Positions 33,666 through 43,290 of a stretch of 64,000 nucleotides of DNA are shown here, in pieces; positions within the stretch are counted from its first letter, which is position 1, and each line of letters opens with the position of its first letter. The DNA lies in contig NW_005434603.1 of the NCBI RefSeq assembly GCF_000315625.1, positions 39,799-103,798 of the forward strand, read 5' to 3'. The position numbers and the translations under genes were made by a program. Source of the DNA: Guillardia theta CCMP2712 (taxonomy: Eukaryota > Cryptophyceae > Pyrenomonadales > Geminigeraceae). The notes beneath the pieces are model-generated. The model did no database searches and had not been told where the DNA came from. It saw nothing but the letters and a program-made list of their open reading frames with translations.

Positions 33666-33885
33666 TCGGGCTGAGCTGATGGTCTCGAAGCTCTTGTCTT
33701 GAAGACGATGAGTAGGGAGCGGGGAGAGTGTTGGTTGGAGAGACGGGGGCGTCGAAGTCCTTGGAGCGGCGGGAGGGAGGGAGCTGAGGGAGGAGTTCGG
33801 AGGGAAGCTGGGCAAGGTCTTCATCAAGACCCGAAGGCAATGCGAGAGCATCAAAGGGATCCTGGAAATGATTGGAAGGCTGCAT
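33562..33885 (-). CDS. Small-family protein 7
   Basis: A 107-residue protein when started at MQPSNHFQDPFDALALP (33885), the position equivalent to member 5; an in-frame ATG at 34029 would add 48 residues that are not conserved. It contains EDLAQLPSELLPQLPPSRRS, KDFDAPVSP and SPTMQKQLRALEHCIKLLTS, and ends AGVWVTM. Differences from member 5 are concentrated in the linker, as expected if the two terminal motifs are under selection. Confidence 0.76.
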   Translation of the reverse strand: MQPSNHFQDPFDALALPSGLDEDLAQLPSELLPQLPPSRRSKDFDAPVSPTNTLPAPYSSSSRQELRDHQLSPTMQKQLRALEHCIKLLTSKERPRIKNTAGVWVTM

Positions 33886-34689
33886 GATTGAAGGGGTGGA
33901 GAAGTTTTCTATGCAGACGCAGAGAGGTGGAGGTGCCTTTGATTGAGTAGAGCAGGTGAGCACAAGGTAGGATGTTCCGCCACGCGATGGGTTGTAATAA
34001 AATACAGGTCCTACCCTACCTTGTGACATGATGAATTTTACACCCTACCCACCAAATTCAGGGTAATTCAACTACTGGTTAACCCCTGCTAAGAGTACCC
34101 CTACCTGCTTTTCTCGTCTTCCTTCGGACATTACTACACCCCACATGACTTTTACTACACCCAGCCCCGCATCCTGGCTCATGCGGATGGACTCGCGCTA
34201 CCCGGTCTGCCGAGCCTGTTTGTACCCTACCTTTCAGATACTCCCGCCCCCTTCGGTATCTGAGGCCACGTTAAAACATTTTTAGACGTCATCAATCCGC
34301 CTTTTTGAAGAATGGTAATTATTCCCAACTGGCAAGATTAATAATTAGAGAGGCTGCGGCCCGGTACGCATTACCCTTCGCCGGAGCTGGATGGTCGTCA
34401 GGTCACGGAGTCAAGTAGTCCTCAGGTCCGTGCCAATCTCACTCAGCGTGACTCGTGTCCACTGAAAGATCCCAAAAGGCTACAAGCTCGAGGCTGGCTC
34501 AACGAGGCATAAAAACAGTACTACGGTACTACGTGTGTCCGGTACTGCCGTTGACTCATCGCCGTGATCGGACTGCAATTGCGCCGGGAACTTGTTCACT
34601 GAAATCCCTGAAACGTTCTGATTCTATCAATGTCGATTGATTCTCATTTGGATGCTGTCTATACAATGATTGGTTCTTTATGTAATATA

Positions 34690-35460
34690 TAAATGTGGGC
34701 GGCACGGTGATCACTGGCCGGGCGCGGCCCGGCGGTGGCCGGGCGGCCGGACACCGGCGTCCCACTGACGGTGGACCGTCGGACTGTTCAGCTCAGGCCG
34801 TGCCAGCACTTGCCTTCCGAAGGGCCGTTCAGAGTTCTGATCGGACGGACACGGTTGCCGTACGGTCAGTCCGACTAGTACAGTGCCGGGTAGGCCGGGG
34901 CGCGGCCGATCACCGGGTTGGCAAGTTGAGGGCGGATGAGAATCTTGGTCACCGTCACCGGGAATCGTGCTTGATCCCAGGCTGGAATCGCCGACCGCAC
35001 TGCGGCCAGGGTACAAGGTCCTCCACCGGCGCCGTGCTCAGGCGGCTTGCCGCTCAGACATGCATTTGGTTTCTCTGAACATTTACAATCAGACTTCGGT
35101 CATAGTATCCGATGATCAGCCGCATGTAAGAATGTCTCAAGTACGGTCCGTCACTGCCTCTGTGAGTTGCCCCTGAGTTGCCATCGGATGGAAGACTGAT
35201 ACGAGCGACTCGGAGTCACAAGAGGTCCTGGACTGGGATGACTGTCACGCCGGGTATTTTAACTCAACTTTGAGGAAACGGTCGGAAGTAACCACTGAAC
35301 TGTATGCCATGATCATTCGCCGGACTCTCAGTTCCGGCCGGCGATGAGATCCGACTCGTGACTCGGGCTCCGAGTCCGATCCCCGGCGCCCGGCGGCCGC
35401 CGGCGCGGCCCGCCCGCGGCCACTTCCAGGCTCCGACTCTGGCCCACACCGGGCCTCGTA
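34690..35460. repeat. GC-rich intergenic island 5
   Basis: GCCGGGCGCGGCCCGG-type sequence with GACTCGGAGTC words; a diverged dispersed-element core (TAACTCAACTTTGAGGAAAC) is at about 35260-35279. Upstream, TACCCTACC-like motifs occur at about 34014, 34053 and 34222. No gene is supported. Confidence 0.55.
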
Positions 35461-35744
35461 GTAATTTTAGTTAAGTACCCCTCCCATCGACCGCGATGCA
35501 CATCTTGGGCGTGGTCATGCAGGAGGTATAGGCAACTGATGCAAGATCTATGACGTGCCATGGGGAAAAATTCAAATCCGAATGCTGACGAGCAATCTGC
35601 TCTGCAACCCCACCATGAGCAAGACGACAGCAGGCAGAGAGGAATGCCGTAAAGACGAGGTACAGTACGAACAACATTCGGACGATCCCTCAACACTGCA
35701 TCAAAGCTTGTTCACGTTGTCGACGGGCTTTCAAAGACATCGAC

Positions 35745-36038
35745 TTGACAACTGTACAGGATTATGCAGTGTTCACTGACGCATTGGTGCTGAAACTGTT
35801 ACATTTTCTGCAAAACATCGGGCACGCAACGTTGGAGATAGAGGACGCGGATGATCATTGCTTGCTACAAGTAGCGGCTAGTTATCTCAAGCTGAGCCAG
35901 CATTCCATCAACATTTCGCATGTACGAGCAAAGTTGACTCTTCTAGGTAACCTCTTTGGACAGAATGCAGAGGGCTTCAAGAATTGTTTCAAGGCTTCTT
36001 TACTTCACCTCCTTTCACAAGGAGCAGATGCATCATGA
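35745..36038 (+). CDS. Hypothetical helical protein fragment
   Basis: A 97-codon frame rich in Leu, His and Ala (LVLKLLHFLQNIGHATLEI, SYLKLSQHSINISHVRAKLT) that reads like an alpha-helical protein or an exon of one. No homology is recognised, no promoter is seen, and the region around it is decayed. Low confidence that it is expressed. Confidence 0.25.
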   Translation: MTTVQDYAVFTDALVLKLLHFLQNIGHATLEIEDADDHCLLQVAASYLKLSQHSINISHVRAKLTLLGNLFGQNAEGFKNCFKASLLHLLSQGADAS

Positions 36039-36325
36039 TGAAATGCATCATGATGAATTCCAGCTGCACATAGACGCGCATACGCTTCGAAGTCAAGCAA
36101 AGAATCATCGGCAAAAGCAAAAGTCATTGTGTAAGAAACCCCGACTTTGGGCAACAAAGTTCACACCATGACGCTGTTGATGAGCTACAAAAGCAAATAC
36201 AAGATTATCTGTGAAGGTAACCAGCGAGGTGGAATGCGGCACCAGAGTACTGACATGCCACCATGCAGGTATGTAAGCCTGCCTGTACATGTTAGCCAAG
36301 ACCAGAACATCAATATCAAACAGCA

Positions 36326-36592
36326 TTGGCTCTCGGGGGCCTCGCACATACAATGTGCGAAAACTTGAAGTCAATGCCATTGGAGGATAGACGTGATTTC
36401 ATCCGAAGCATTCTTGAAGAGCATGAGTCTGCTGCAGAATCCAATGGCAAAAGTCTTACTGCCAAGTGCTTTGTCACCATTTGCAAAGTTGAAAGGGCGA
36501 TAGATAACTTCCTTTGTGCTGAGCTCCCCGATATAAGTTCAGATGTCGTCACTGTGAGTCAGAAAGGAGATGGCATGAAGAGCAAACCGTGA
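36326..36592 (+). CDS. Hypothetical protein fragment
   Basis: An 88-codon frame with balanced, protein-like composition (EDRRDFIRSILEEHESAAES, LTAKCFVTICKVERAIDNFL). It may belong with the helical frame 300 bases upstream as exons of one gene or as pieces of a decayed one. No domain is recognised. Confidence 0.25.
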   Translation: MALGGLAHTMCENLKSMPLEDRRDFIRSILEEHESAAESNGKSLTAKCFVTICKVERAIDNFLCAELPDISSDVVTVSQKGDGMKSKP

Positions 36593-36855
36593 CCCCCCCA
36601 TCATGCCACTCATAGTGAGCGACTGGATACAACAAGGCTTTCGAACAAAGGACGCTTGAGACGCATACCGGAACGCACCCGCGATGATGGCAGCGAAGGA
36701 CAGGGAGGCCTTGAGCTGGAGACCATCCAGCGCTGCCGTTTCCTTGTTCGCCGAGCGATCCGCCAGCCACCACAGAAAGCGCAACGCATCATCCTGCAAG
36801 AGTCCATCAGTGCTGGCGATGATGGGAAGAAAGGCCTTTGGCGGGACGTGCTGAC

Positions 36856-37137
36856 TCAGTGAGCATATGCATTACGATACCCTCGGATCTTCCTCTGAGC
36901 TGCTGCTCCGAGCGAGTCCGGTATCCCATCACCCATGTTGGGAAACGTTCTGCCTGGTGCTGGGAACGCCTGGTACGTAACGAGCTGCGGTGCCTGCGGA
37001 GAAGATCGGATGGTCACCGGGTGGCATTCATCGCAGTGTGGCGGGAGGTCAACCGGCAATCCATGAAGACACGTGTCAGCGACAGCCACCAAGCTGATGA
37101 GCTGCTGCTCAAAGATCCCAAGGTTTGTACTTTCCAT
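36856..37137 (-). mobile_element. Probable retroelement-derived remnant
   Basis: Minus-strand frame contains LPVDLPPHCDECHPVTI, which resembles the CDxC zinc-knuckle region found after the reverse transcriptase in many algal non-LTR-like elements. The frame is short and flanking sequence is disrupted, so at most a decayed fragment is present. The identification rests on one motif and is tentative. Confidence 0.3.
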
Positions 37138-38008
37138 GATTGAGTGCCAAATCGTGCGCTGAGGGGTAAACTTAGACAGAAGGTCATCAACCGGGTGGCC
37201 TGGTACTCGAAGTGGGTAGAGAAGCTGCAGTGGTGTGCCAGCAAAGATCTCTGGCGCTCAGAAAGGTTAGCCCGAATACGACTGAGAGTTTGAAGGGATT
37301 TTCTGCATCATGATTACGATGACATCGTTCCCTCTCCGTTGCATGTCAGCTAGACCTTGAATGTTTGTATCAGTAGTATTGGGAGATGAAATTCTCAAGT
37401 CCATCCGAATAAGTATAGCTTGATTGCTCAAACGTTTCTGCACATCTCGATGAGCTTCACGACGACAGCATTGGGGCAGCTTCAACATGCCACCACATCC
37501 GGCGGCTGTTCAAGTCTCAGATCATTGAAATACACATGTGTTACTGGGCCCGGGGCTAGATGATGCACTGTAAACCGGGGCCTTGCCAAACTACTACTAG
37601 GCGATTTGCCAAGAACAAGAGCTCTCTTGGCTTAAGAAATATGTCACTTTGTATTCACGGTTCTGTGAAATTAATAGATGGTTGCCTGGACGACAAGCTG
37701 CAATCTGTCGACGGGGTTCACACATTTACCGTGACTCAGGACGGGGCTAGTACTGAATTTGACTATTTGACTACCGTGAGATGATAATGTACGACTCACA
37801 CACTTGGAGAATACAAGAAACTTCTCGGAGCTGAAACATGCACAGCTGTAGTTCTGCAGCTCGTTAGAAACGGAGTGAAAATCAGGCTCAGGGCTAACTT
37901 ATCACTCAACCTTGAGAGGCTGCTCCATATCACTGAGAGTCGTTAGTGCCTGGACCACATGATGTGTCAGGAGCGGACTGGCAGTGCCACAAGCGGCCTG
38001 ACCATGTG

Positions 38009-39618
38009 CTATCGGATGATCGAGATAAGGGCAGGCGCCGCCTCAGTGCCAACGACTGTGTCTTGAGGTCCGCCGGTGTTTGACGAGTCTGAAAATGATT
38101 TGCCGTGTAGAAACTCCAAGACCTGGGGACTCTCGATCAGCCTCTTTACGCAAAGTCTTGACTGCTCTACCTGCTTCTTAAACTGCCCTTGTCCATTTAC
38201 AAGCCCTTGTATGCAGAGCTTCAGCTCTTGCATCTGCTGATCTTGACCATTTGCAAGCTCTGCCATTTGCTTTTTCATTTCAATCTTCATCTGTTCTTGA
38301 TCAATCTTCATCTGTTCTTGACCATTTGCAAGCTCTGCCATTTGCTTTTTCATTTCAATCTTCATCTCATCTTCACCATTTGCAAGCTCTTCTATTTGCT
38401 TTGGCAAGCCATCTGTTCTTGCGTTTCAAGGATCTGATGGTTCTGAGATTGACCCTCCTTGAGTCTTTCTATCGAGCTGTAGATGTTAGGCATCGGAACG
38501 TGCAAAAGGAAAGTCGGTATGCTTGAGTTGATCATATTCTTTGCTAGGTCAGGAGTGTTTGCCACTCCCTTGAGGAAATTTCTGGCTTTTTCCGCAGCTA
38601 TTGGAAACTCTTCTCTGTCACTGTCGACTATGATGCCCATAGCAGCGATCCGAGAGGATTTCCCGATGAAGCCTGAGTCCTTCAGTACCACGTATAGTCG
38701 AGAAAGCTGGTAGATCTTTTCCGGGATTTTGCTTGTCGATTCAGTGATCTCGAAGCAGATGTAATCTCCGCTCTTGACAAACACGTTCTTGAAAGACTCG
38801 TTGCTGTGATGGAGCGGCCACATCGATTGAACATCCGATCATCCTCTGAGGTTTTGGAACATATGACTGAGGTAAAGATCCTTGTCGAAAGAGAGGCAGA
38901 GGTCTGCCTGATAGGGATCCCCAGCCTTGTGCTCTGACTTGGCGATGGCTTTGAAGCGGACTTTTCCCCGGGCCTTGATCAATTCGGACGGTACGAGGCC
39001 TGTGAGACGGTTGAGCTGGTCGATGCTCTCGTGGGAGGAGAACCCGCTCAGGCTCAGGCTCAGCCAGGTGACGAGCACTCCTGACGGAGAGAAACAGTCG
39101 CCCGCGCCTGCAGCCAGGCGTTGCTTCCGGGAAGTGAGAGAGCACAGTCGACTTGAAGACATGGCGAGAGCCCGGCCGTAGTCACGTGCATAGTATGGAC
39201 ACAAAGACATCGCTGCTCCCTTGATCCTCCTCATGCTCTCCTTGCCAGTACTGCACTTGTACCGGTCCTTGCTCTGCTCCTTGCTGCACTTGTACCGGTC
39301 CTTGCTCTGCTCCTTGCTGCGCTTGTACCGGGACTTGTTGTACTCAGCCAGTGAAGTTTCTTCTTGTACCTGTTGATCTTGTACTTCTTCTTCGTCACTT
39401 TCATGTGCTTCTAGTTCATTCTCATTCTTTCCTTGCGGATTTGTACTTGATTGCATTTCTTGTACTTCTTCTTGTACTTCTTCTTGTTCCTGTCCTTCTT
39501 GTTGATCTTGCATTTCTTCTTCTACTTCTTCTTGTTCCTCTACTTGTTGGTGATCCTGTTCTAAGCTCCCTCCTCTCTCGTCAGTCTGCATTTCCGAGGT
39601 TGCTGTGGTTTTTGCCAC
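38009..39618 (-). pseudogene. Frameshifted Glu/Gln-rich coiled-coil repeat gene
   Basis: Three overlapping minus-strand frames appear to belong to one ancestral gene: 39618-38839 (acidic EEVQEEVQEM stretch, then three 11-residue RYKCSKEQSKD repeats, then a globular part ending KDLYLSHMFQNLRG), 38823-38392 (SGDYICFEITESTSKIPEK onwards) and 38404-38009 (heptad-like repeats KKQMAELANGQEQMKI). Neither frame change has a convincing GT-AG intron. Either two frameshifts broke it or small unrecognised introns exist. No known domain. It starts 154 bases from the oppositely oriented repeat gene at 39773. Confidence 0.5.
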
Positions 39619-39772
39619 AAACTTGGGGGAATAGGCGGGAAAACCTGAGGCAACAACTGAGGCAACGTTGAATCATTCAATCATGTCATTCAATAATGGC
39701 CTTGGGTACGAGCGGGTACGAGGGCAAACAGCTGGTGCATGAGGGGGATGAAGTGGATTAAAATAGACCAGG

Positions 39773-41041
39773 ATGTCGAGCAAAAGGAGGAGGCTGGAGG
39801 GATCAGACACGAAGACAGAAGGGAGGCAAGCGGACGAAACAGACGGAGGAGGGAGGGAGACCAAACGAATACGAAGGAAGCTATGCGAGCAAGGGCGGCA
39901 GCGATCGCAATGCAAGCAATGCGGGGGCAGCAGCATATGCGAGCACGGGCGGGTCCGATCGGGCTGCAAGGACTGCGGGGGCAGCAGCATATGCGAGCAC
40001 GGGCGGCAGCGATCGGGCTGCAAGGGATGCGGGGGAGGAAGCATATGCGAGCACGGGCGGGTCCGATCGGGCTGCAAGGATTGCGGGGGCGGCAGCATAT
40101 GCAAGCACGGGCGGCAGCGATCGGGATGCAAGGGATGCGGGGGCAGCAGCATATGCGAGCACGGGCGGCGGCGATCGGTCTGCAAAGACTGCGGGGGCAG
40201 CAGCATATGCGAGCACGGGCGGCGGCGATCGAGATGCAAGGAGTGCGGGGGCAGCAGCATATGCGAGCACGGGCGGGTCCGATCGGTCTGCAAGGGATGC
40301 GGGGGCAGCAGCATATGCGAGCACGGGCGGCAGCGATCGGTCTGCAAAGACTGCGGGGGCAGCAGCATATGCGAGCACGGGCGGGTCCGATCGGGATGCA
40401 AGGGATGCGGGGGCAGCAGCATATGCGAGCACGGGCGGCGGCGATCGGGCTGCAAGGGATGCGGGGGCAGCAGCATATGCGAGCATGGGCGGGTCCGATC
40501 GAGATGCAAGGAGTGCGGGGGCAGCAGCATATGCGAGCATGGGCGGGTCCGATCGAGATGCAAGGGATGCGGGGGCAGCAGCATATGCGAGCATGGGCGG
40601 GTCCGATCGGTCTGCAAGGAATGTGGGGGCAGCAGCATATGCGAGCACGGGCGGGTCCGATCGCAATGCAAGCAATGCGGGGGCAGCAGCATATGCGAGC
40701 ATGGGCGGGTCCGATCGGTCTGCCAGGGATGCGGGGGAGGGAGCATATGCGAGCACGGGCGGCGGCGATCGGTCTGCCAGGGATGCGGGGGCGGCAGCAT
40801 ATGCGAGCACGGGCGGGTCCGATCGGGATGCAAGGAGTGCGGGGGAGGAAGCATATGCGAGCACGGGCGGCAGCGATCGGTCTGCAAGGGATGCGGGGGC
40901 AGCAGCATATGCGAGCACGGGCGGCGGCGATCGGTCTGCAAGAAGTGCGGGGGCAGCAGCATATGCGAGCACGGGCGGCAGCGATCGGTCTGCAAGGAGT
41001 GCGGGGGAGGGAGCAGCAGGTACAAGCAGGGGAGGAAGTGA
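39773..41041 (+). CDS. Cys/His 18-residue tandem-repeat protein
   Basis: A 422-residue single-exon protein. Residues 1-37 are basic with KRRRL and KRIRRK patches that could be nuclear localisation signals. The rest is 21 head-to-tail copies of C-K-x-C-G-G-S-S-I-C-E-H-G-R-x-R-S-x (54 bases each). Within and between units, Cys-x2-Cys, Cys-x-His and the next Cys-x2-Cys are positioned to bind zinc. Variation is almost confined to three positions (x). Similar repeats are, as I recall, present in proteins of other algae and protists without known function. All other frames are also open across the array because the unit length is divisible by three and lacks stop words; I prefer this frame for its invariant Cys and His and its non-repetitive start and end. 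Confidence 0.65.
   Translation: MSSKRRRLEGSDTKTEGRQADETDGGGRETKRIRRKLCEQGRQRSQCKQCGGSSICEHGRVRSGCKDCGGSSICEHGRQRSGCKGCGGGSICEHGRVRSGCKDCGGGSICKHGRQRSGCKGCGGSSICEHGRRRSVCKDCGGSSICEHGRRRSRCKECGGSSICEHGRVRSVCKGCGGSSICEHGRQRSVCKDCGGSSICEHGRVRSGCKGCGGSSICEHGRRRSGCKGCGGSSICEHGRVRSRCKECGGSSICEHGRVRSRCKGCGGSSICEHGRVRSVCKECGGSSICEHGRVRSQCKQCGGSSICEHGRVRSVCQGCGGGSICEHGRRRSVCQGCGGGSICEHGRVRSGCKECGGGSICEHGRQRSVCKGCGGSSICEHGRRRSVCKKCGGSSICEHGRQRSVCKECGGGSSRYKQGRK
39895..41020. repeat. 54-base tandem repeat array, 21 units
   Basis: Unit contains GCATATGCGAGCACGGGCGG as its most conserved stretch and is repeated 21 times with few substitutions. It encodes the 18-residue Cys/His repeat. The last unit ends in a degenerate copy (GGGAGCAGCAGGTACAAGCA). 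Confidence 0.95.
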
Positions 41042-41810
41042 TCAGGTGCGGACGTGAAGTTGCTGTGTAGCAGGATGAATGGCTTGCAGGATGAGGAGGG
41101 CGGGGGTCGTCGGGACTCATCGCGGGTAGGAGGGCCGGCATTGAGGCGCAGGGGTTTGACCTCAAACACTTGAATGGTAACAGAATAACGAGAAGGGAGT
41201 AATAGACTAGGAATAGACTTGTACGGTATGACAGTCATGCAGACATCAACACTGAGCTGACCTTGAGGATAAGATAGCCTCAGTCCCTCGAGACTGAGCT
41301 GAACGGTCACGACACTTGAAAGCCTCGGGAGTAGAGGCCCGGAGCATGAAGGTCTCACTGCGAGAGTCACGTAGATCCTTGTTTTTGTGCCGGAACCGGA
41401 ATGAGGAACTTCACTGAGTCAGTCAAGAGCCTCATCATCGCACAACTAGGAAACACTCAGATCCTACCACACGAGCGACGGCGGTCATGCACGACAAGCA
41501 GGGGAACAACTTGAAGGATCAGGCAAACTTTGAAGAGCAGTAGCCTGTACAGTAGTAGTTGTATTGACTGAAAAAGGAAAGGCAAACCGGAGCAAAGTAG
41601 TAGTATGTAACTGCGGGCCAACCCTTTTGTGGAGTTCAACTTGGCAAGCTGTTGGCAAGTTCAAGTAATTGAAACTGCGCCAGACGAGGGGCTGGACTGG
41701 CAGTGAATGAGAGGGGATGAGGGTTGAAATTTGTTGAACAATGGCAGGCAGGAGGGTATGGCGGGAGGGCAGGAGAGCGTGAGGGGATGCGAGGGAGTGG
41801 GCTGTTGACC

Positions 41811-43115
41811 ATGGCGAAGTCTTTATGTGGACATGCTAGAGCAAGCTTGCTTGCTGCCATCCTCCTTCTCTTCCTCGTCTTGCCTTCCGCTCCTACAGCA
41901 GTTCCGTCTGCGGTCTCCGTTTGTCGGCACATGGAGACAGTGACAGTGTCCTCTCGGGCAGTGAAGGTCTCGACCTGGACAGAGAAGGGAAATGTAGGAG
42001 AGAGGAAGGGGCTGGGGAGAGGCGAACGGCTCAGGGGAGGGAGCCAGGGGCTGTATCAGCCCTCGAATGCTGAGCGATGGATACAAGCTGGGTATGACCT
42101 CACCCCTGACCTCAGCCCCGAGAACTTCCAGGAGGTCCCGCTGGACGTGAAGCTAGGAGACGCTGCCGAGTACGGGGATGCTGAAGCTGTGAAGAAGCTC
42201 CTTCAGGAATGCTGAGAGTTTCCACAACACTTCCCTTCCACCTTCCCCGTCCCTTCACTCCTCCTATCCGCAGTCCCCGCCCCCCTCCAGTTGCTCCTTT
42301 TCGCCTTACCCGTTCTCTCCCTCCCCCTCTTCTGCATTCGCCCCTCCTACCTTCCTTTACACCGCACTGTATCCTTGTCGTCCCAACGTTCATCTCCCTA
42401 TGGCTCCCGCTAACCTCCACAGCAGGCTGGAGCCAACGTGAACCAGGTGGACTTTGCCGGGTTCTCTGCGCTGCATAGGGCGGCATTCCAAGGGAAACTT
42501 AAAGTAGTGGAGCTGCTGATTCAGGCAGGAGCGAACGTGAACCTGCAGGAGTCAGGAGGACGCACGCCTCTGCATCAGGCTGCCGGTAGGGAGGAGGAGA
42601 ACTCGTGGCCCTCGTGCTGAACAGCTGCTGAGCAGCGCAGGGGCATCTAGACGTAGTGGAAAAGCTGATCCAATGTGGAGCTGATGCCAAGATCAAAGAC
42701 TTTCCCATGCCGATCGATGTACCTGCTCCTCCTCCTGCTCCTGCTCCTGCTCCTACCCCTCCCCTGCCCGCTCCGTTCCTGACCTGACTATGCCCCAGCT
42801 CGACGCCATCCCTGGAGCCCGCGAGGCCATCGCAGAGCTGCCTCCATGTGAGCGTCCTCTCCCTGCGTCAACTTGCTGTTGATCCCTCCCCTCGCTCATG
42901 CTCCGTGTGCAGGGATGGAAGATGCTGGGCCGGACAAGCTTCCGCTGTATGAAGGAGGGACGGCATTTGACTATGCGACTGTAAGATGGAGGAGGAGAGG
43001 AGGAAGAAGGAGGAAGAGGAGGAGGAAAGGGGGAGGAAGGGATTTAACCGTCCTGCAGTACGAAGGTTACGATGACGTGGCTGAGTATCTTCGAATGTGG
43101 ACCTTCGTTTACTAG
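41811..43115 (+). CDS. Ankyrin-repeat protein with N-terminal signal sequence
   Basis: Exons 41811-42206, 42426-42585, 42633-42718, 42799-42847, 42913-42980 and 43059-43115. All junctions are in phase and the last five exons have GT-AG introns, but the first intron would need a GA donor at 42207. Residues 1-36 have a positively charged start and a long hydrophobic core (LLAAILLLFLVLP) ending in small residues: a signal peptide or anchor. About three ankyrin repeats follow: KLGDAAEYGDAEAVKKLLQ, then FSALHRAAFQGKLKVVELLI, then TPLHQAAAAQGHLDVVEKLI. A short non-ankyrin C-terminus ends TFDYATYEGYDDVAEYLRMW-like. The in-frame ATG at 41724 would place the hydrophobic core 45 residues in, so I prefer 41811. 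Confidence 0.75.
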
Positions 43116-43290
43116 AGCCCGTGGCGATCACTGCTACCCATCCCATCCCGCCTTCCTCCCATCCTCCTCCTCGTTCTCCTGCTCCTTCTCCTCTTTCCGT
43201 TCTTCTTTTGTCTAGCTATCATGGTCAACCTTTTCCTTCTCATTCTAATATGACGTTTTCTCCTGCTCACGCTCCCGCTCCCGCTCCTAC

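Noticed and set aside
39895..41020. CRISPR-like periodic array
   Set aside because: Units are contiguous with no unique spacers, coding, and in a eukaryotic genome.
39673..41370. 565-codon minus-strand open frame with PCSHMLLPPH repeats, plus 443- and 491-codon frames over the same array
   Set aside because: All follow from a 54-base repeat without stop words; only the plus frame at 39773 has invariant Cys/His and sensible non-repetitive ends.
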